Assembly (NCBI GenBank): GCA_023313575.1
Contig: JAJTTP010000012.1
Coordinates: forward strand, 992,001 to 1,056,000
From: Eutypella sp. D-1
Taxonomy: Eukaryota > Ascomycota > Sordariomycetes > Xylariales > Diatrypaceae
DNA length: 64,000 bases
Direction: 5' to 3'
The stretch's first letter is position 1. Each line of letters starts with the position of its first letter. The position numbers and the translations under genes are program-made. Positions 48,836 through 58,608 of the stretch are shown here, piece by piece. Under the pieces are notes generated by a model that was not told the origin of the DNA, ran no database searches, and was given only the letters and a program-made list of their open reading frames with translations.

Positions 48836-50809
48836 TCAGCAGTTCCCCGCAATATCACAAGCAATCTTCTCCGCCAAGGCGTCTGGAAGCATGGATGTTA
48901 GTCTTTGAACAGATTGGTTAAGTAAAAGCCAGAAGAGAACTCACAAATTGTAGATTGCGGATGTCCTGGTGGTAAGAAGGGGAAGGAGGACGCATCGACA
49001 ACCCTGAGGTTCTGTACACCGTAGACACGGGCGCGGGTATCGATAACTGCTCTAGGGTTGGACTCGGGACCCATAGCACAAGTACACGAGCCGTGGAAGA
49101 CAGTCTGGAAACTCTTGCGGATGTTCTCCTCTATCTCCTCATCGGATTGCACAGCTGAACCAGGGTACGCCTCTTCTGGGTCGGTGAGCTCTGCAATGGC
49201 TTCCGTCTTCCAGAAGTCGCGCGCCCGCTTGAACCCAGCCACGGCAACGTCCACATCTGCTCGGTCCGTAAGGTAGTTAGGGTTGATATCCGGCTGCTTC
49301 AAAGTGTCCGACGAAGTGATGTTGACCGAACCACGTGAACGGGGCGTAGTCATCAGCACAGAGAAGGTGGCATAGTTACTGCCGTCCCGAGGATCTGCCG
49401 TGCCAGGGTTCCAAAAGTCACCAAGGTATGAGGAAAGGGTGATGTACTCAATTTCGGGCCAGTCAGCCGGGTACTCGTTCTTTAAAATGCCCAGAGTCCG
49501 GTTGCTCATCCCTTGGCGCACGTGGTCGGGGAATTTCTCCCATCCTAGGATATCCATACCCGGGCTTGTCGGGGTACCCCTTGCCTCTTCCACGAAGAGT
49601 CTGTTCTGTTCTGCCGCGAATTCTGCATCCTGGATTACCGTGGAAGCGGTAAGGGTATTGACACGGTGCGTTATTCCGAAGAGTATATGGTCCTGCATGT
49701 TCTGTCCGACTCCCGGCAGGTCAGACACGATGGGAATGTTGTTTTGTTCCAGAAGATCGGCGGGACCGACACCAGACACCTGTAGAAGCTGCGGGGACCC
49801 GATGGCACCCGCGGATAAAATGACCTCCTTCCTTGCGGACAGGGTGTATTCCATGCCAAGCGTATCGACGAGGACGCCAGTAGCCTTTTTCGAATCATCA
49901 AATATGATCTTCTTGGCCATCGTCATGTCATAGAGATAGTAGTTGGTGTTGTCGAGACTCCTCCGAAGGAAGGCTGTCTCAGAAGACTCGCGAGTCTGGC
50001 TCTCGGCATCGATAGTGAACAAGGCCCACGACTGTCCCATGAGCTCGCCATTCTGGAAACCCGGGACCACGTCCATCCCGATCTCCTTCAATGCAGAGAT
50101 AGACCAGGTCGGGAATGAATACGCATAGTTAGGATAGGTCACTGAGAGGGGGCCATCACCCGTGCCAAGGGCGGAGGTGTCAAACTCGGGAGTCGCATTC
50201 TGGCCCCGGTACTCGATATTGGGTGGTGTGAAGTTTAGACTCTTCTCAAACCATGGAAGAAGGTTCTCGAATGTGTAGCTATCGTCCTCAACTTCGTCAG
50301 CCCACTTGTCGTAGGAGCCAATGGTGCCACGCTGGTAGATCATATAATTCCTCCCAGTGCACCCGCCAAGCATCTTGCCTCGCGGGTAGTGGAGAATATC
50401 GTCATGGGCACCCTATCGAAAGAAAGTTAGAAGGTTTCGCCTGGAAAGGGATGAGAGGAATCCAACATACCGCTTGTGGGATTGTAGTATATCCCCAGTC
50501 AGACCGTGGCTCCCAGTCATTAGGATCCTTGCCTGCAAAGGCCGAGTTGGCCGGTACTTCGCTAGTATTTCCGTTACCCAACTCGTAGAAAGTACCGGCC
50601 TCTATGACGGCCACCGATCCGGCATTCTGCTCCACCAGCCTACTTGCTATGACAAGACCGGCATTGCCGCCGCCAACGATCACGTAGTCGTAGCTAGTCT
50701 CAACACCCGGGATTCCGAAGGAGGACCCAAGGGTCCGCCCGGCAGGTCTGCCATTGACAGCTCCTGCAAGGGCAGCCACCAACCCCAAGGCCTTAGTGTT
50801 TGTCTTCAT
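48836..50809 (-). CDS. Secreted GMC oxidoreductase (aryl-alcohol/glucose oxidase-like), three exons
   Basis: An FAD enzyme that oxidises alcohols to carbonyls. Exons are 50809-50471, 50412-48945 and 48882-48836, for 617 residues. The short last exon encodes ALAEKIACDIAGNC, completing the usual GMC C-terminus that is missing if exon 2 is read through. The N-terminus MKTNTKALGLVAALAGAVNG looks like a cleavable signal peptide, so the enzyme may act outside the cell or in the secretory pathway. The ADP-binding motif YDYVIVGGGNAGLVIASRL follows. Conserved HYPRGKMLGGCTGRNYMIY, the catalytic region FHGSCTCAMGPESNPRAVID (His near 552) and PPGHPQSTIYA (His near 598) fit GMC enzymes such as patulin PatE or aryl-alcohol oxidases. 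The substrate is unknown. Confidence 0.9.
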
Positions 50810-51989
50810 CTTTGACGGTATATGAAAGGAAATAAGGCGGGAATACCCGGACCTAAAAGAGTGTCAAGATAAAACGAAGATAAAACGAAGTCTGCCCACT
50901 TAGGCAGGAAAGAACAAGAGGGCCGGAGAGAAAGAAAGGAATGGAGCACAGGGAGATCTGCGATGAGCCAGGCAATTCCTCCATAGGAAGTAGGTAGATC
51001 AAAGCTAGTTATACTTCTCAAGGATCGTGGTCGCCATCCTCTTCCTTCGTAAGATTAGGGAGTTCCCGCGATCCTTCAGCCTTTGCGGCGCCCGCGGCCC
51101 GTCATCACCGCACGCTCTACAGTATCCCTCAGTATACCAAGGGTAGTTCGGCAAAGTCCGTCGTAGTAGGACGACGTTGCCTTCATCCTGCTATCATACT
51201 ATACCTAGCCGTCCACTAAGCAGTATAAAATGGTCCAGTCAGGACACTCAGCTGCCAAGGGCTACGCACGCTAGTAGGCAGGGCTGTCGGCGAGGCGCGG
51301 GGGCTGAGCCCCTTGTCAGCCTGCGATGCCTGGACAAGTGAAACTCACTACTGTACTTAAATCCGTTGAACAGTCTAAAAATACCTAGCAACCCACCTTC
51401 CTTTCAGGTCGGACTGCCTGGTTTCTAGGTGAAGATGTGATTCGACATGGTTGCCTTGTCAGCATCATCTGACCCTATCGTCGGGCACACAAGTTGCTCT
51501 ATTAAGTAGAACCGCCGCGAAAGTAAGCTTTTCTAGGATATCCACTCCACACGTGGTAAGCAGATACACGTGGTACTTATGCAGTTCTCGGTTCCGTGTG
51601 AGTGTATCGTCTGCCACACCTGCAGCTCGCTCTCCCGTGATTTCCTAAAACAGCATGGCCAAGCCGAATAGAATGTTTCTGGACGGCTCAAAAAGTCGTA
51701 GTAGCTATAGCCGTGTAAGACGGCGCAAAGGTTCTAGAGCCGCCATCGTTGAGTTTAATGCGAATATTTCTGGCCAAGCAAGCTCCCATAATACATGATG
51801 GCCAAGCCAAACATTGAGTCGTTGAGATCTAAAATCCGAGATAAGATTCATACACTATCAGGCGTAATTATCACTACATAATGGTCACACGAAAACAGCA
51901 TTGAGTTCCAGTTGTCTCTATTAGGAGTAGCTAGGAATATAACACATCTAGGTGAACGACACCGGGCCCATTTCTTTCTCGGACACTCC
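50810..51989. other. Intergenic, 1.2 kb
   Basis: Upstream of the GMC gene and downstream of the alcohol dehydrogenase. A CGGCCCG word lies near 51095. No coding signal was recognised. Confidence 0.5.
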
Positions 51990-53123
51990 TCACATAACAA
52001 TCACAGCACGGAATCGCACCGTTCCGTTCATCATAGCGTCTACAGACAACAGAAGTTAGATTCAGAGACTGGTAACAGAAGTCAAAAAGGAAATACGTAC
52101 CGTAGGCATCCTGAGCCCGAGATAGAGGGAAAGTCTCCGTCTCGCAGGTAAGGTTGTGTAACTGCGCAAATTCAATGGCCTTCTCGGATTGCTCTGCGCT
52201 TCCGACGGGCCACGCTTGTATAGAGACACCATGGGCGATCATCTCAAGGGGGTTTACTGTTACATCTCCAGGCAAGCTGATGATGGCAATCTTTCCTAGG
52301 ACCTTAACTCCCTTAATCAGGGGAGGGATAGCGTCCCCGGCCAAGGCAGTCGTGAGCACTACCTTAGCGCCGCCCAGGGCCTTGAGGGCCGCACCAGGGT
52401 CGCCCTTGTTAGAGTCGATATACTCATGAGCACCGAGCTTGCGCGCGGCGGCTTCCTTGTCAGAACCCCTGGAGATCGCAACAACGCGGTAGCCCATCTT
52501 AGCCGCGAAAGGGATAGCCATGTGGCCGACACCACCTAGGCCCTGGATAGCAACGGTATCACCTGGCCCAAGGCCGCTGTGCCGCAGTGCGTTATAGACG
52601 GTAGAACCAGCACACAGCATAGGTGCGTAGTTAGACGCGTCAACATCCTTAGGTATGTGGGCAACAGCCTCGTAGCGGAGGATCGTGTACTCGGCGACTA
52701 CCAACTTCGTCAGCCCTGTGTTTATGACATTCACGTAGAGACAATAAACTTACATCCGCCGTTCTTCGTAAGACCGTTGACGGCCAGATTGTCACACAAC
52801 GAGGGCCAGCCCTCCTTGCAGGAGTCGCAGGAGCCGTCATGTCCACCGTGGTAGCCGGCGCCGACACGGTCACCGACGGAAAATCCAGTCACGCCGTCAC
52901 CAATCGCAGCAACATTGCCGATAATTTCGTGACCGGGGACAAGAGGGAAGCCGCCGCCTAGGCCGTTGTACTGAGCGTACATGTCCGTGTGGCAGACACC
53001 ACAGGCCTCAATCTTGACGAGGACCTCACCCTTGCCAGGCAGGTTAAGTGGCGCATCCTCGACTACCAAGGGCTTTCCCATCTCGGGGAAGACCGCTCGC
53101 TTGTAAGTCTTAGGCAGAGACAT
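51990..53123 (-). CDS. Zinc-dependent alcohol dehydrogenase, three exons
   Basis: A medium-chain NAD(P)-dependent alcohol dehydrogenase of the yeast Adh1/CAD-like type. Exons are 53123-52754, 52697-52101 and 52039-51990, for 338 residues. The last exon encodes AMMNGTVRFRAVIVM. Catalytic zinc ligands are visible in CGVCHTD and GHEIIGNV. The structural-zinc loop reads HDGSCDSCKEGWPSLC, so Asp stands where the first of the four usual Cys would be. The nucleotide motif is IQGLGGVGHMAIPFA. It is divergent from the P450. A role in interconverting alcohol and aldehyde forms of an intermediate, possibly with the GMC enzyme, is inferred from position only. Confidence 0.9.
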
Positions 53124-54344
53124 TGCGGTGGTGGTAATGTAGTATGTAATCTTGTGTGTACGTTTGTGTGTGTGTGCGTGATCAAGTGCGGGTGAGCTAA
53201 AATGAGTAGGCAGGGGGTCCAAAGAGCAGGCAAAACACGGTGCACCTTGATGTCCTTAGCAAGTTGTACGCATAAGAGCAATTCCCTTTAATAGATAATG
53301 TTTCCTCGCTCCCAAGTCCGGGGGGTAGGTGTTGGTCTTTCCTTGGATCGATAGAGGTTGATCGGCGGTTGACCGCCATAGACGCCAGCACCCGATTCAT
53401 AATTCAGGTTCGGCGTTAAATCCCTGCTTGTTTATGTAACCTGGGTTGCATTGTTGGATTTGAGACAGCACGTGCAGGACAAAAAGGAAGAGCTCCTTAC
53501 ATAATTGCAGTACGGTGATAAGGTCGGGTAAGCAAATGATCCTAAATACGCATGGGTTGTGGGATACAGTACCCTGGTTGGTCCTTTCAAGCATCTGCAA
53601 GGTTGTATGAGACCCTTGATCGGCATTGGACCAACCAGAGTCCTGTCTACGGTGATCTGGTTGATCTTCAAGATTCGTGGCACACTTAGTACGGCACATA
53701 CTAGTTGGGCTGAACGAATCTTACATCCCTGCCTTTGTACAGCCCTTTTCCCCCCCGTCTTTGTAACCCATGTAGATTTTTAGGAGATAAGACGTTCTCT
53801 GTGCATCAGACACGATTTATAAGCAGCATTCCTTGAGGTTACATCGCATCTATGATGCGGTCCGCTAACGGTCCGGGGAGAGCAGGGGGGTTAAAGGGGT
53901 GTGTACCTATCACTTTCGGTCTTACACCTGAGACTTAATGCTTAGATAATAATATTGCTGACATTCCTGGCCAGCGATCTAACATACCTTCACGAAAAGC
54001 TTCATGCCGATGCTCGGGATTTTATCTGCGAAGCCCCAGGCTCTGCCATTGTGTGAAAGCATAATTGACAGGCATGAAGGGAATAGCGGACCGCCTCTAG
54101 TCCGTCTCTGACACCAGTCGCACCGATGGATAAGGAGTGAATTTGGATTGAATCGAGCATCTTAAAGGCTTCCTGGGCGAGTAAATATGTGCTGATGTTG
54201 CATCTATGCACATAGGATGAGTGTGGCTGTCTTATAAAGACATGGCGATTCTTAGGCGAGGGGACGATTAATTATATAGGAAATACGACAGGGACGAATT
54301 CGACCAATTAAAACACACTGGACGCAGGACTTGATCATTCCACG
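53124..54344. other. Intergenic, 1.2 kb, divergent promoter of ADH and P450
   Basis: Carries two CGGTCCG copies 4 nt apart at 53858-53875 and a GT-rich run just upstream of the ADH ATG (about 53150-53185). No gene was recognised. Confidence 0.55.
53858..53875 (+). promoter_or_regulatory. Paired CGGTCCG direct repeat
   Basis: CGGTCCG at 53858-53864, spacer CTAA, CGGTCCG at 53869-53875. Lies 735 bp upstream of the ADH start and 470 bp upstream of the P450 start. This is the tightest pair in the window; function is inferred. Confidence 0.45.
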
Positions 54345-56107
54345 ATGGCGTTGTTATTCGAGCCTTCTTATGTACAGATTGGGGGGCTAGCCCTCTTCTT
54401 GGCATTCGCTGTTGTGAGCACCCCTTTATCCAGTTTCCATTTGTATGCATCCCAAAGGGGCTGTTAACTGATAAGGGGTAGACACTAGCCAATCGTTTAA
54501 CCAACCCGTATGCGAAAGTTCCAGGCCCGTGGCACACAAACTGGACTGGCATAGTTCTGAAATTACACACACTGGCAGGCAAGGAGTCGTCCTATGTCCA
54601 CAGCCTCCATCTTCAATATGGTGAGTGTAATATCAGACCTCCATAATCCGAATTGACTACGCAGGAGAAAATACTAAAAAGATTGAAGGACCTACGGTGC
54701 GTGTCAGTCCGACTTTGGTCGATGCTATCTCCGCGGCAGACTCGCAGCAAATTCATAGTGTGAAGAGGCCATTCGTCAAGTCGAAGTGGTATGCCGACTT
54801 CATACCCGGGGATAACAATCTTGTCAACGTGCAAGATGTTGAGATACACCGGAGGCACCGGCGACTCCTATCCTCACCCCTTTCCGAGAGCAACCTTAAA
54901 TCCGCCCTTCCACTCGTCGAAGAAAAGGTGCGGTTTGCCATCAAGCAGATGAAGGACGAGATGGAGACCCGAGGCGCAACTGATGTGCTGAAATGGTGGA
55001 CTTGCTTGGCCACGGATACTATTGGCGAACTCACATTTGGCGAATCGTTCAGAATGCTAGAGACTGGCGAGGTAAATATCCCGGAACGCTATGCCACCAT
55101 TTGCTTATTCTCTCGGCTAACGGAGTATGTATATACTCATAGAAAAACCAGTATATGCTTGACCTCGAGAGCACAGCAGCGAACAACGCAATGTTCGGGT
55201 CGTTCCCACTCTTATACAAGCTAGGAAGATTCTTGCCAATGATGAAACGAGCTCAGGCCATCTCAGACCGCCTACGCGAGTACGCAGAGCAGTCGCTCGA
55301 ACGATATAGGCGGGTGCTGGAGAACGATCCGGAAAAAGTGCAGAAGACACTGTTCACAAAGCTATATCAGGGCATAGATGACGAAACTCTTACTCACAAA
55401 GAGATCAACGACGAGGCACAGATTTACATAGTCGCTGGCTCCGATACGACGGCCAATACACTAACATATCTAACTTGGCGACTATGCCTCCCCGAGAACA
55501 GGCACATAAAATATCGCCTTCTCAAGGAGCTAGACACCCTACCTGAGTCTGACTTTAGTGACTCGGACCTCAAGCATCTCCCTTACCTAGGCAACATCAT
55601 CTCCGAGACCCTACGACTTCACGCTGCTGTACCGGGCGGGCTCCGCCGTGTTGTGCCAGAGGGAGGCGCCGTCATTGGCGGCTACCAGCTACCCGCTGGT
55701 GGGGAGGTCATGACTAACTGTTATTCTATACACCGCAATGCCCAAGTATTCCCTGATCCGGAGACGTTCGACCCAGACAGGTGGGAGAACCCGAGCAAAG
55801 AGATGAAGGACGCGTTTCTGCCCTACGGTGGGGGTTCACGTGGTAAGTCCTATACAACCACATCTTCATTCGTTTCTGCAATTATCCAGTTTATCGGAAG
55901 CTGACAAGTTGAGCTTGGTCAACATCAGTGTGCATCGGTCAACATCTTGCTGGGGCGGAGATCCGCATGGCTACCGCTCGTTTCTTCAAGGCTTTCCCAA
56001 ACGCCACCGTTTCAACTCTGGAGGGCATGAGTGAAAAGGACATGGACCCAGCATTATATTTCTTAATGCAAGTTAGAGGTCATCGCTGCCTTATCAGGGC
56101 TTCTTAG
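54345..56107 (+). CDS. Cytochrome P450, five exons
   Basis: A microsomal haem-thiolate monooxygenase. Exons are 54345-54413, 54482-54620, 54689-55071, 55143-55842 and 55929-56107, for 489 residues. Exon 1 supplies the hydrophobic N-terminal anchor (MALLFEPSYVQIGGLALFLAF) and is too small to stand out alone. Motifs: VPGPWHTNW, I-helix AGSDTT near 296, ExxR in SETLRLH, DPDRW, and haem loop PYGGGSRVCIG with Cys432; the loop has Tyr for the first Phe and is split by the last intron. The exon 3 donor (GTAAAT at 55072, branch-like GCTAACGG before the CATAG acceptor) restores ETGEKNQYMLDLE. It is probably a late hydroxylase or epoxidase in the pathway; subfamily not assigned. Confidence 0.9.
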
Positions 56108-56857
56108 GAACCAAAATAGTGGATAGCATGCTTACAGAGAGAGGTGGACCGAGTCGGGTTAAGCTGAAGCTATGTATACTGAGAGAGTATCATGCAAAGA
56201 TTCTGTGGCAGATGGAAATAAGTAACGGAGAAGCATTTCGCGAACTTAGCGAATGATGAATTATTGCAGGTGGCTACAAAATGCAAGGCTAAAATGTGAA
56301 AAGTCATGGAAGCTGCTCCTCACACTGGGCGTAATATTAATACAACGAACATAACCTTGCTTTGCTGGGATGAATGGCTTGGTTAACGCAAGTATAAAGA
56401 GCTCATCGTTCCCTTCGCGTTGGATACGTTACTTGGCATAGCCTAGGGGCACTAGCAGTGGGCCCCACCACCCCTCACCGGTTTATCAGGGGGCGGAGTT
56501 CAACAACAACTCGACTATCAAGCTCACTTCCAGTGACCCTCCGCCTTCTATCTCTCGCTCTGTATGGAATTCTCCTGGCCAGCCTATAGTATATCTGTCG
56601 CGGATATTTCTATTTCTCCGTATCGTTTTCAGCTAGGATACGTAGTTATTCAGTCCGACTTTATATGACAAATGTCATCACAACTGTTGAAGTCTGCTTT
56701 ATACTAGCGTGGCTATTGCCGTATCAGCTTCATATCCTCAACCCTCCAGCCCTCCTACATCAAGATGCCTGCTATTTAACGTTCTCTTGATGAATGTACA
56801 TCTTTCAATGCCCACTTTTCAGATACTCTCGCCAATTTGACCCTAACATATGGGCTC
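56108..56857. other. Intergenic, 750 bp, convergent 3' flanks
   Basis: Between the P450 stop and the membrane protein stop. Nothing recognised. Confidence 0.55.
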
Positions 56858-57999
56858 TCAATGCCTGGGGACTTTCACCTTCAGATTCTTTCCCGAAATC
56901 TTAGAAGAAGCGTCTTGGCGGTCCTCTTTGGAATATAACACATATGCAAGTCCAGAACCAGCCCCGAAAATGGCCATAATGCTCACAAGCGTGAGTAACG
57001 AACCTGTAGTGCGCTTGTTGGCCGAAGTTGGTTCAAGAGAAAAGACATGGAGGCCAAGCAGAAGGACAACGACATTGATAATGACGTAATCATTCTGAAT
57101 GAAGAACAGTGCGGCCTCTGTCATGATGTTTGGCTGGCCGCGTTGGATAGCGTTATAGTTGGGAACGTATACCCGGCTTAGTGAGAGGTTCAAGTCAGGC
57201 GTGAGCGTGGCATATAGAGCAATGCCAACATGTACCACAGCACTGACAAGGCCAACGATCACATACGTCCTCTTCACGGGTGACTTGGAGCCTTGGATAC
57301 CTATCACTGAGATGACGGAGCGGACCACACGCTGAAGACCAGACAATGTCGGGAATGCGAAGAAGAACGCGACGACTCCTTGCTGGATTAAAAAGGGGGA
57401 AACGTCTGGGATGAAAGCCGGGATCATCAATGGAAGCGCCATAACTATGCTCCAAAACGCCGATATGGGCAGCGCCTGCGCATCTGCTGATGGGAGGGGC
57501 AAGTCGTTCCCGGCGCCTTTCTTGATATACTGCGAAGCATAAATAGGGAAGAAGACGGCCACCCCTCCGCAGTTCCACAGGTATTGCCAAAGCGTCGACC
57601 TAAATCGGAGTAATCAGCAACATGTACTCGCTATTACACAGATAGGATTTAAACATACGAGCGCAGAGCACTGCGTTTCTCGCCACGTCGGCTCTCAACG
57701 AGCACCATCATGTTGATAACGAACAAGGTTCCCACAATCTCTAGGAGCATGAGATACGGAGCAATGTCGACGAGATTGTTCAGCCCATCGAAGAAAACCA
57801 CGAGAACAACGAGGAGGTAGTCGACAGCCCACACCCCTGTGTAAGTCTTCTGTATGGCGCGGCCGTTAGGGAGGACTCCTGAGTTTACAGACTCGAACAG
57901 GGCCTCCAGTGAACCGTTCGGCACCATCGCACCCCATAGTAGTAAGAAACCGAGGCCACTTAGGCCCGCAAAAATAGTTGAATACTTCGAGGACGCCAT
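56858..57999 (-). CDS. Polytopic integral membrane protein, possible membrane cyclase/hydrolase, two exons
   Basis: Exon 1 is 57999-57659, the intron 57658-57600 (59 bp, GTATGT...TTTAG) and exon 2 57599-56858, for 360 residues. There are eight or nine hydrophobic segments (for example FAGLSGLGFLLLWGAMV, VDYLLVVLVVFFDGL, FLIQQGVVAFFFAFPTL, NVVVLLLGLHVFSL). The loop KTYTGVWAVDYLL after the first segment resembles, from memory, small polytopic proteins of fungal clusters. Some of these, such as AscF/AscI of the ascochlorin/ascofuranone pathway and MacJ of macrophorins, are membrane terpene cyclases, and others act on epoxides. There is no transporter signature and no UbiA Asp-rich motif. With two epoxidases nearby, an epoxide-opening role is plausible but unproven. 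It is divergent from the flavoprotein at 58609. Confidence 0.75.
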
Positions 58000-58608
58000 G
58001 GTTCGCGATGTTCTCAGATGAATCTCAATGACGGTGCTACGACTGTGAAGTTGTCTTCGTTTGATATGCCGTCTTTCAATTACGCAGTGCACCCTCAATA
58101 GCCCCTAATACCGACCAATTCAGTATTACACGAACAGAGCAGGGGTGCTCCTTGCCAAGAATATTATATAAGCCCCTTTCCCGCGCCGCGGTCCGCTGTG
58201 TCCGCAGCTTCGGACTTTCGCCCCAAACACCCCCGGACGCCCGGCTCCTTCAGTTTGAGGTAGTATAAGCCCGTTCGGCCCGCTTCGGGCTCGACAGCCA
58301 AAACCTGCTGACGATGTAAGCATGTTTCGCGTTGCAGGAACTTCACTCTAGGAAATTCTAACATACGAGTACTTTCGCGACGCTTTTCCCCCTTCGCAGA
58401 CGGCCCGCTCCGACCTAACGATGGGGGGCAGCCACGAAGACATGGGGCGAATAAGCCTGTCCATTCAGATCGGGGCTGTGTGTCATAAAAAGATGCCAGG
58501 TCTGAAAACAGTATATTGCTCGCAACAGTAGGCCATGGAATGGCTAATTAATTCTTCCCTGGAACAGGGATTACTAACCATCACCGACCGACCTAATTAC
58601 CATCAATC
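58000..58608. other. Intergenic, 609 bp, divergent promoter of membrane protein and FMO/BVMO
   Basis: GC-rich. It holds CGGTCCG at 58189, sharing the 10-mer GCGGTCCGCT with the site at 53858, and CGGCCCG words near 58279 and 58403. A TATATAAG sequence is near 58165. Confidence 0.55.
58189..58195 (+). promoter_or_regulatory. CGGTCCG heptamer
   Basis: Lies in the shared promoter of the membrane protein (190 bp upstream) and the FMO/BVMO-type gene (415 bp upstream). Candidate regulator site by inference. Confidence 0.4.
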
